5,954 nt of DNA from CAMCVE01 sp039920645. GTDB lineage: Bacteria > Bdellovibrionota > UBA2428. Of this stretch, positions 1 through 5,252 are shown in pieces. The stretch is from NCBI GenBank assembly GCA_039920645.1, contig JBDSDI010000179.1, positions 1-5,954 of the forward strand, written 5' to 3'. The notes beneath the pieces are model-generated. The model was not told where the DNA came from. It was given only the letters and a program-made list of their open reading frames with translations, and did not search any database. Numbering within the stretch: position 1 is the stretch's first letter; each line of letters opens with the position of its first letter. The position numbers were made by a program, and so were the translations under genes.

Positions 1-50
1 ACCGCCGTGGTGGCGTTGTTGTCGAGATAGATGGGCAGCTTAAGGGTCAT
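1..50 (-). CDS. iscS: Cysteine desulfurase (IscS/NifS type), N-terminus only
   Basis: The first 16 residues are visible before the gene leaves the window: M-T-L-K-L-P-I-Y-L-D-N-N-A-T-T-A. The block LPIYLDNNATT is the characteristic amino terminus of group I cysteine desulfurases, which are PLP enzymes. They take sulfur from L-cysteine, releasing alanine, and pass it as a persulfide to the scaffold for Fe-S cluster assembly and to tRNA thiolation. The ATG overlaps the TGA of the upstream MerR gene as ATGA, so the two are almost certainly co-transcribed and probably translationally coupled. A GGAG lies 10 nt upstream of the ATG, inside the MerR gene. The catalytic lysine and the cysteine loop lie outside the window, so IscS cannot be separated from NifS or a close paralogue on this fragment; the symbol reflects the IscS-like LPIYLD start. 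Confidence 0.78.
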   Translation of the reverse strand, partial: MTLKLPIYLDNNATTA

Positions 51-544
51 TGGTGGTGTTCTCCGTGAGTCGTTCTTTGTTCAAGGTGCCGGCCGAGGCT
101 GACGACGCCGCTCGGTCCGGTGGTGCAAGTCGCGCACTGAGTGAGGTCGTGACCGCGACTGCAGGTGAAGCATTCGCGCAATTCCTCGAGAGTGCTGTCG
201 ATCGCGGCGACCGACTTTATCAACTCTCTTTGTTTCTGAATCAAGCGCTCGCGATGTTCTTGCAAAGACTGATGGATACTGCGGGCCATTTCCTGGCCGC
301 TGTAGGTAATGTTGCCCTGAGGATCGAGCATCGGATTCAGGGCCGCGACGATCTCTTTAAGGGCGAAACCTGAGTCCTGGAGCATTTTGACGAGGTTCAA
401 GCGTGAAAGGTGAGTATCGTCGTAATAACGGTAGCGGTTAGAGCCTCGGCTTTTGGGCACGATGAGACCTAACTCTTCGTAATAACGGACTGTTCTGTTA
501 GAGACATTCGCTTGTTTGGCGAGTTGTCCAATGCTCATACTCAT
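47..544 (-). CDS. MerR-family transcriptional regulator with a four-cysteine C-terminal motif
   Basis: A 165-residue DNA-binding regulator of the MerR class, a dimer that activates or represses by distorting promoters with long spacers. Residues about 4-42 form the winged helix-turn-helix, with the family signature NRTVRYYEELGLIVP followed by NRYRYYD. Residues about 85-124 are a long charged helix, the expected antiparallel coiled-coil dimerisation helix. Directly after it come C125, C128, C137 and C140 (CX2C-X8-CX2C), then a His-rich tail. Cysteines at this place bind the effector in SoxR ([2Fe-2S]) and in metal sensors such as ZntR and CueR, but the spacing is not SoxR's (CX2CXCX5C). The gene overlaps the cysteine desulfurase by 4 bp, so I infer a role in Fe-S supply; Zn or another metal is the alternative. 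It probably controls its own promoter, which carries an inverted repeat. Met3 at 538 is an alternative start; neither start has a Shine-Dalgarno sequence. Confidence 0.93.
   Translation of the reverse strand: MSMSIGQLAKQANVSNRTVRYYEELGLIVPKSRGSNRYRYYDDTHLSRLNLVKMLQDSGFALKEIVAALNPMLDPQGNITYSGQEMARSIHQSLQEHRERLIQKQRELIKSVAAIDSTLEELRECFTCSRGHDLTQCATCTTGPSGVVSLGRHLEQRTTHGEHHQ
61..64 (-). promoter_or_regulatory. Ribosome binding site of the cysteine desulfurase
   Basis: GGAG on the minus strand lies 10 nt before the ATG at 50-48, within the last codons of the MerR gene. It supports ATG 50 as a true internal start in the operon. The MerR gene itself has no comparable site. Confidence 0.5.
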
Positions 545-550
545 GGACCC

Positions 551-582
551 ATTCTATACCCTAACCCTAACGTTAAGGTCAA
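551..582 (-). promoter_or_regulatory. Promoter of the merR-cysteine desulfurase operon
   Basis: On the minus strand there is TTGACC (582-577) followed by TATAGAAT (558-551). The spacer is 18 nt if the -10 is TATAGA and 20 nt if it is TAGAAT. Long spacers of 19-20 nt are typical of promoters activated by MerR proteins. Transcription should begin about 6-8 nt after the -10, at or within a few bases of the ATG at 544, so the mRNA would be leaderless or nearly so. No purine-rich ribosome site lies before the ATG. Confidence 0.6.
564..579. promoter_or_regulatory. Candidate MerR operator (inverted repeat)
   Basis: A 16-bp imperfect palindrome, ACCCTAACGTTAAGGT, matches in 7 of 8 base pairs and is centred between 571 and 572. 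It sits between the -35 and -10 elements of the regulator's own promoter, overlapping the -35 edge, which is where MerR-family dimers bind. The core AACGTT with flanking C/G arms fits the general style of MerR-family sites. Autoregulation by the adjacent MerR protein is an inference from position and symmetry. An effect on the divergent rightward gene is possible but not shown. Confidence 0.55.
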
Positions 583-610
583 TGTTTTCGTAAATTCAGA
601 AACTTGGACG

Positions 611-621
611 TATATTTGACA
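611..621 (+). promoter_or_regulatory. Possible promoter elements of the HD-domain gene
   Basis: Two conflicting readings exist in this AT-rich stretch. TATATT at 611-616 could be a -10, but it has no good -35 at 17-18 nt. TTGACA at 616-621 is a perfect -35, but the region 16-18 nt downstream (638-645) has no good -10. TAAAAT at 622-627 is a third -10 candidate, also without a matching -35. A promoter for the rightward gene must lie in 545-671, but I cannot fix which element is used. Confidence 0.3.
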
Positions 622-671
622 TAAAATACGTGAAATTATTGAGTAATTTTGCTGAAATAGACACTAAGCCT

Positions 672-2144
672 ATGCATCTTCTTCGAGATCCGATTCACCA
701 CACGATTCCCGTTTCATGGGACGAGCGCCAGGTGATCGATCACCCTCTATTCCAGCGACTTCGAAGAATCAAACAGACCGCGTTTTTGCATCTTGTTTTC
801 CCGGGCGCGACGCATGACCGTTTCAGTCACAGCATCGGCGTGATGCACATGTCTTCGAAAGCGTTTGAGCCCATCGTCGAAGATTTTCGCAGCACCTTCG
901 GTCCGAAATCGATCACGCCAGATCAAGTCGATTATTTCAAACGGCTCGTTCGTCTCACGGCACTTCTGCACGACGTGGGGCACGGCCCTTTTTCGCACAG
1001 CCTCGAGGGTGTGACCTCGGCCGGCAAGCCGATTCATCCTCTCAGAAAAGATCTACTCGAGCACAGCGCGCTTCCCAATCACTGGGTCAAAGAGCGCGGC
1101 ATTAAAGACCGCGAGAAGTGGTTGAATGAGCGTACGTACCACGAGGACTTTACGCTCGCTATCATCGCGAAGATGGCCAACAGTGACGGATACCTCGGAG
1201 GTCTTCCCGCTCAGGATATCGCCGCGCTACTTGCAGACTGGATCGAGCCGACCGAAGAATTTAAAGGCATGTGCAAGGTCGGTCCCTCCGGACGGTGGAG
1301 CGCGCAGCCCGTTCTGAAAGCGCTTGTCTCGGGAGAGATCGACGCCGACCGCATGGACTATTTGCATCGTGACTCCCATTACACGGGAGTTCCTTATGGT
1401 CAGTACGACCGCGAGATGCTTCTCGACAATGTCGTCTGGCGTCCGCATCCCGAGAAGCCCTCGCAACTTTGCGTCTGCGTGCGTCGCAAAGCGCTTCACG
1501 CTTTCGAAGATTTCCTCATCTCGCGCTTCCACATGTTCCTGCAGGTCTATTCGCATAAGACCGTCGTCGGTTTCGACATCGTGCTGGAGAACGCGCTCGC
1601 GGAATCGCAGGATTTCCAAATCAATCCCGACCTCGAGGACTACGTGACCTGGTCCGACGAATGGTTGCTCGGAAGAATTCTCGAGGATCGTTCTTCAAAA
1701 TGGGCGACTTTTATCCGCGACCGTATCCCCCTCAAGCACCTCTACACCGCTCGCCAGGACGAGCGGAAAGCGTTTCAGAAAGTTATGACGCCCTTCGAGC
1801 GTTCGCTAGGTACGACGGCGTGGTATCCCTCGCTCAAGAACAAATCCGTAAACGAAGCTCGTGGTCAGGGCGAAGTACCGAAGCTCTGGTGGCGCGACTG
1901 TGTTTCGTTCCTCACCAAAGATGCGCGCGGAACTTATCCCATTTATCTCGAGGACCGCCGCAAGATCGTGCCGATGGAAACTCATTCACTGCTGCTCAAA
2001 AGCGACTACGTTCGCAAATCCGAGTTTACGCATCTTTACTGCCTGAGGGGCGAAGAGCAGAAAGCCATCCCGTGGCTCGAAAACACCGGACTTCCGATCA
2101 AGGGCGGCGCTAAAGACAAAGATCAATTCTGGATCGACGACTAA
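672..2144 (+). CDS. HD-domain phosphohydrolase, SAMHD1/COG1078-type dNTPase-like
   Basis: A 490-residue soluble HD-superfamily hydrolase of the COG1078/SAMHD1-like group. Characterised members cleave dNTPs to deoxynucleosides and triphosphate. Seen in order: LLRDPIH at the N-terminus, a basic RLRRIKQT segment (29-36), H53 in FSHSIGV, H100-D101 in LLHDVGHGPFSH, and D226 in GEIDADRMDYLHRDSHYTG. These give the full metal set H, HD, D. The C-terminal part (EDRRKIVPMETHSLLL) also fits the family. ATG 672 is chosen because the family usually starts just before RDPIH. GTG 630 would add 14 residues using codons rare in this window (TTA, ATA) from AT-rich intergenic-looking DNA; neither start has a clear Shine-Dalgarno. 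The GAF/HD-GYP gene follows after 72 bp. Substrate is unproven; it could hydrolyse dNTPs or another nucleotide. Confidence 0.9.
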   Translation: MHLLRDPIHHTIPVSWDERQVIDHPLFQRLRRIKQTAFLHLVFPGATHDRFSHSIGVMHMSSKAFEPIVEDFRSTFGPKSITPDQVDYFKRLVRLTALLHDVGHGPFSHSLEGVTSAGKPIHPLRKDLLEHSALPNHWVKERGIKDREKWLNERTYHEDFTLAIIAKMANSDGYLGGLPAQDIAALLADWIEPTEEFKGMCKVGPSGRWSAQPVLKALVSGEIDADRMDYLHRDSHYTGVPYGQYDREMLLDNVVWRPHPEKPSQLCVCVRRKALHAFEDFLISRFHMFLQVYSHKTVVGFDIVLENALAESQDFQINPDLEDYVTWSDEWLLGRILEDRSSKWATFIRDRIPLKHLYTARQDERKAFQKVMTPFERSLGTTAWYPSLKNKSVNEARGQGEVPKLWWRDCVSFLTKDARGTYPIYLEDRRKIVPMETHSLLLKSDYVRKSEFTHLYCLRGEEQKAIPWLENTGLPIKGGAKDKDQFWIDD

Positions 2145-2162
2145 GTCGCCGATTTCCGTAAA

Positions 2163-2177
2163 CGCCGCACTGCGGCG
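2163..2177 (+). terminator. Short GC hairpin between the two HD genes, weak terminator candidate
   Basis: CGCCGC and GCGGCG form a 6-bp perfect stem with a 3-nt ACT loop, beginning 18 bases after the HD gene's stop codon. The only T-run, TTTT at 2188-2191, starts 11 nt after the stem, so it is not a canonical intrinsic terminator. It may attenuate, stabilise the mRNA end, or be chance in GC-rich DNA. Confidence 0.3.
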
Positions 2178-2216
2178 CCGTCTTAAGTTTTCCTCCGTCA
2201 ACACCGAAAAAACATC

Positions 2217-3758
2217 GTGAGCAAAACTCCGCGCCCTCGTGCGTCCACCGCTGCCCGCCTTACGGCGTTGCAACGCATTTCCGTTCAGCTCATCGGTCTC
2301 AAAAATCCTCACGTCCTTCTGCAGTCGATCGTGCGGTCGTCGATGGATCTGCTCGACTGCGATGCGGGTTCGCTGTTCCTCTCGAACGATTCCGATCATC
2401 TGTCGTTTGAAATCGCGCTAAACGATTCGATCGAATTTGAATTCCAACGCGTGAAAATTCCGCTGAGCCGCCCCGGAGTCGCCACCCGCGTTTTCGCGAG
2501 CGGCGAGAGCCTGCGTATTCGCGACGTCTACCGCATACCGTCGTCGCTCAAGGGTGTCGTTTTCGATCCGACCGTCGATGCGAAGATCGGTTACCGCACG
2601 CGCTCCGTGCTCGCGGTCCCCCTCAAAAACTCGCGCGGCGAAGTGCTCGGCGTGCTTCAGCTTCTCAATAAAAAATCGCGCGCATCGCAGCGTTGGCCTT
2701 CGCAGTCGGCGACCTTGCTCGCGAAGATGCCGCAGTTCGATCAGGCCGACGTCAAACTGCTCGAAAGTTTTGCGGCCGTCGCTGCGGCCAGTCTTGAAAA
2801 CCAAGGTCTTTACCGTGAGATCGAGGCGCTCTTCGAGAGCTTCGTCAAAGCTTCGGTCGTGGCGATCGACTCTCGAGATCCGGGCACGCGCGGTCATTCC
2901 GTGCGCGTCGCGCGCCTTACCGTCGAGCTCGCACGGGCGTGTTCCGAAAGCAACGACGAGGATCTCAAAGACATTCGCTACTCGGACGACGAGCTCAAGG
3001 AGCTGCTCTGGGCGGGTTACGTTCACGACTTCGGCAAGATCGGCGTGCGAGAAAGTACGCTTCAAAAGGACCAGAAGCTCACCCACGTTCAGCGTCTGCA
3101 GATCGAGGGGCGCATTCACGACGGTCTCCTTGCCGCGGAGAGAAAGGGCGAGGCCGGAAGTGCTGCGCGCGTTTCCCTCGAGAAAGCCTGGGAAGATATT
3201 CTCATGCTCAGTCGGCCCACGGTCCTCGAGGCCTCGGCGGGCATTCGCTTGGAGCAACTCGCTCATTTACGCTTCGAGGACTCGCGCGGCGAACTCCGTC
3301 CGCTTCTCGAGGCGAGCGACGTCGAATCGCTCGGCATCGTCAAAGGCTGTCTCACGCCCGAGGAACGCGCCGAGATCGAATCGCACGTGACGCAGTCCTA
3401 CGAGTTTCTTCGCCGGATCCCCTGGGGAACGAAGTTCCGCCAGATCCCCGAGATCGCTTATTGCCATCACGAATTGCTCGACGGCAGCGGATACCCGCGT
3501 AAACTCAAAGGTGACGAGATCCCGCTGCGGGCTCGGATGATGACCATCTGCGATATCTTCGATGCGCTTTCCGCTAGCGACCGCGTCTACAAGGCCGCTG
3601 TACCGCTCGAAAAAACGCTCTGGATCCTGAACTCCATGGTCGAGCGTGGTCAGCTCGACGCCCGCTTCTATCGCGTTTTCGTCAGCGAAAAAATTTGGGA
3701 ACGCCTGCGCGACGCGACCGATGCCGAAGCGCTGATGGCCCTTTCCAAAGCGGCTTAA
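2217..3758 (+). CDS. GAF and HD-GYP domain protein, probable cyclic-di-GMP phosphodiesterase
   Basis: A 513-residue cytoplasmic signalling protein with no transmembrane segment. Residues about 12-195 are a GAF sensor domain: an N-terminal helix, CDAGSLFL, then SVLAVPLKNSRGEVLGVLQLLNK at 130-152. Residues about 200-485 are an HD-GYP domain, a family that hydrolyses cyclic-di-GMP to pGpG or GMP. Metal-site residues are all present: H227 in RGHSVRVA, H270-D271 in HDFGKIGV, H390, H417-H418 in HHELLDGSGYP with the GYP intact (425-427), and D446 in CDIFDAL, followed by SASDRVYK. It is therefore likely to be active. The stretch from HDFGK to H390 is about 90 residues longer than in the classic family. 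Start GTG 2217 lacks a Shine-Dalgarno; it is chosen as the in-frame start that includes the whole GAF N-terminal helix. No promoter is apparent in the 72-bp gap, so read-through from the dNTPase-like gene is possible. The GAF ligand is unknown. Confidence 0.92.
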   Translation: MSKTPRPRASTAARLTALQRISVQLIGLKNPHVLLQSIVRSSMDLLDCDAGSLFLSNDSDHLSFEIALNDSIEFEFQRVKIPLSRPGVATRVFASGESLRIRDVYRIPSSLKGVVFDPTVDAKIGYRTRSVLAVPLKNSRGEVLGVLQLLNKKSRASQRWPSQSATLLAKMPQFDQADVKLLESFAAVAAASLENQGLYREIEALFESFVKASVVAIDSRDPGTRGHSVRVARLTVELARACSESNDEDLKDIRYSDDELKELLWAGYVHDFGKIGVRESTLQKDQKLTHVQRLQIEGRIHDGLLAAERKGEAGSAARVSLEKAWEDILMLSRPTVLEASAGIRLEQLAHLRFEDSRGELRPLLEASDVESLGIVKGCLTPEERAEIESHVTQSYEFLRRIPWGTKFRQIPEIAYCHHELLDGSGYPRKLKGDEIPLRARMMTICDIFDALSASDRVYKAAVPLEKTLWILNSMVERGQLDARFYRVFVSEKIWERLRDATDAEALMALSKAA

Positions 3759-3797
3759 CGCTCGCACCTCTCGCCCTAAATTTGCAGCGTCAACGGC

Positions 3798-3827
3798 TTG
3801 GCAGAGTTCCGGCCCGCAGACTATATT
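3798..3827 (+). promoter_or_regulatory. Promoter of the GYF_2 protein-flavoprotein operon
   Basis: TTGGCA (3798-3803) and TATATT (3822-3827), each one mismatch from the sigma-70 consensus, are separated by 18 nt. Transcription should start about 3834-3836, only 1-3 nt before the ATG at 3837, predicting a leaderless or nearly leaderless mRNA. There is no Shine-Dalgarno before that ATG. Confidence 0.6.
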
Positions 3828-3836
3828 GGCCCCCAT

Positions 3837-5252
3837 ATGACACCGGATCCATCTCGCGAGTGGTACGTTTACTTCAAAGAACAAGAAATGGGGCCCCTGA
3901 CCGAAACCGATCTGCTGAGCAAGGTCGAAGTCGGCGAACTGGATAACAGCGCTTTCGTCTTCACGGAAGGCATGGCCGACTGGACCGCTCTCGAAGAAAT
4001 CGATTTCCTTACGCAGATTTCCCAGTCGCAGTCCCAAGGCGTGGTCGAGACCCGGAGTGCCGATTCGGAACCGAACCGTACTCAGGAAGCTTCGCGCGAA
4101 GGCCTTTACGTCGAGAAAGTCGGAGTCGACACGCTGGCTCCCCCGCCCGAAGCACTCTCGCCCCTCGAGGAGAAGCTCGATTCCGAAAAGAAAAGCCGAC
4201 AGGACAAACGCCGTCCGACCATGCTTCGTTGGATTTTGGTCGGATTCGTCTTTCTTCTCGCCTTCGGTCTTTTGCTCGATTACGCAAAAATGATTCCCCA
4301 GCTGAAGTCGACATCCGACGTCGCTGCAAAAAACGAAACTCCTTCCGCTCAAACCGCGCCTTCGAAGACGAAAAAGCCTGCAGACCTCGACGTGATCTGG
4401 GCTGAGCTCAGTTCGCTGCGACTTTCTCAGGATCGCCAGGGAGCTCCGTTCCGTCTTTCGACGGTGCTTCTGTCGCCGGATCGTCCGATCCTCACGGGCG
4501 CCGTTTCCGCATTGATCAACACGGACCGTATTCAGGTCGTCGTCTATCCCGACCTTACGCGCAGTCTCATGGAGACGCCGCGCGTGTGGTGGTTCGACGT
4601 AGCTTTAGTCGACGGCTACTTCGCTGTCGGTCCTCTGAATATCGAAGGTCGGCCGCTTCCCGTAGGCACCTACAAATTCATGGCGCAGGCTCTCGGCAAA
4701 TACATCGGGACAGTTTCCTTCACCGTGGGCAGCTTCCCCTCGGGCCCCGACCTCGAAGTTCAGATGAAGGGCCTTCAGAACCAACGCGCGATGATTTCGG
4801 GCCAAGAGCTGAAAGTTCTCGAAGGACTCTTTCGCGATTTCGACGCTCTCTACGAAAGCCTGCGTACCGACGTTGTTCGCTATGCAATCCGCGGAGCTCC
4901 TCGCCGCGCCGCTTGGACCAAAGCGATGAAGCCTTGGACGGAATCTTTTTCCAGGACCTTCGCCCAGCTTTCGGATCAGTCCGCGATCACCTTCTATCCC
5001 GAACTTCGCAATCGTATGGAGTCGCTGGCCAAGGAACTCGTGAAGGTCGAAGGTCTCATGGAATTCTACAGCCTGAACGGACGTGCCGGTTTCGAAAAAC
5101 GTGCGGGACGTCGTTACACCGAAATTTGGAATTCTCTTCAGAAAGATCGCGATTTCCTGAAGTCCGAATTCCTCGCCCAAGCAAGCCAGGTGCAAACCGA
5201 AGCTTCGCTCGACGAAGATCAGCTCAAGGCCCGCTTGCTGGAGAAAAGATGA
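3837..5252 (+). CDS. GYF_2-domain single-pass membrane protein with large extracytoplasmic part
   Basis: A 471-residue protein of unknown role. Residues 8-58 are a GYF_2 (DUF4339) domain: WYVYFKEQEMGPLTETDL, then FVFTEGMADWTAL. Residues 60-125 are polar and probably unstructured. A basic patch (KKSRQDKRR, 118-126) precedes a transmembrane helix at about 129-149 (WILVGFVFLLAFGLLLDYA), so the GYF_2 domain should be cytoplasmic and the remainder periplasmic. Residues 205-300 alternate hydrophobics and end in LPVGTYKFMAQ...GTVSFTVGSF, resembling a beta-sandwich carrier domain; 313-470 look helical. ATG 3837 is chosen because TTG 3798, the longer in-frame alternative, coincides with the -35 box of a good promoter and because the GYF_2 domain begins directly after ATG 3837. 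The stop overlaps the next gene's start (ATGA), so it is co-translated with a flavoprotein. GYF domains bind proline-rich peptides in eukaryotes; a docking or scaffolding role is inference. Confidence 0.88.
   Translation: MTPDPSREWYVYFKEQEMGPLTETDLLSKVEVGELDNSAFVFTEGMADWTALEEIDFLTQISQSQSQGVVETRSADSEPNRTQEASREGLYVEKVGVDTLAPPPEALSPLEEKLDSEKKSRQDKRRPTMLRWILVGFVFLLAFGLLLDYAKMIPQLKSTSDVAAKNETPSAQTAPSKTKKPADLDVIWAELSSLRLSQDRQGAPFRLSTVLLSPDRPILTGAVSALINTDRIQVVVYPDLTRSLMETPRVWWFDVALVDGYFAVGPLNIEGRPLPVGTYKFMAQALGKYIGTVSFTVGSFPSGPDLEVQMKGLQNQRAMISGQELKVLEGLFRDFDALYESLRTDVVRYAIRGAPRRAAWTKAMKPWTESFSRTFAQLSDQSAITFYPELRNRMESLAKELVKVEGLMEFYSLNGRAGFEKRAGRRYTEIWNSLQKDRDFLKSEFLAQASQVQTEASLDEDQLKARLLEKR
5240..5243 (+). 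promoter_or_regulatory. Ribosome binding site of the flavoprotein gene
   Basis: GGAG lies 5 nt before the ATG at 5249, inside the last codons of the GYF_2 gene. It supports this ATG, which shares ATGA with the preceding stop codon, and suggests translational coupling. Confidence 0.6.

Noticed and set aside
50..373. Plus-strand open frame of 107 codons opposite merR
   Set aside because: The minus-strand reading is an unmistakable MerR protein; the plus-strand product shows no family feature.
559..570. Two tandem CCCTAA units resembling telomere repeats
   Set aside because: Only two copies, one of which is part of the MerR operator palindrome; chance similarity inside a bacterial promoter.
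672..2144. A phage-defence locus built around a dNTP-hydrolysing HD protein
   Set aside because: The neighbours are housekeeping and signalling genes, with no toxin, nuclease, integrase or other defence gene. COG1078-type proteins are widespread in chromosomes outside defence islands.
2418..3266. Open frame of 282 codons on the minus strand within the GAF/HD-GYP gene
   Set aside because: It lies wholly opposite a conserved domain-bearing gene and has no family motif or start signals; a shadow frame.
3798..3836. TTG start extending the GYF_2 protein by 13 residues
   Set aside because: The TTG is part of the -35 box of a good promoter whose -10 lies inside the extension, so the predicted mRNA would not contain it. 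The GYF_2 domain needs only the ATG at 3837.
3267..4352. Long open frame (361 codons) on the minus strand across the GAF/HD-GYP and GYF_2 genes
   Set aside because: It is antisense to two genes with clear domain matches and spans their intergenic promoter. Its translation shows no recognisable domain. Long antisense frames are expected in GC-rich coding DNA.
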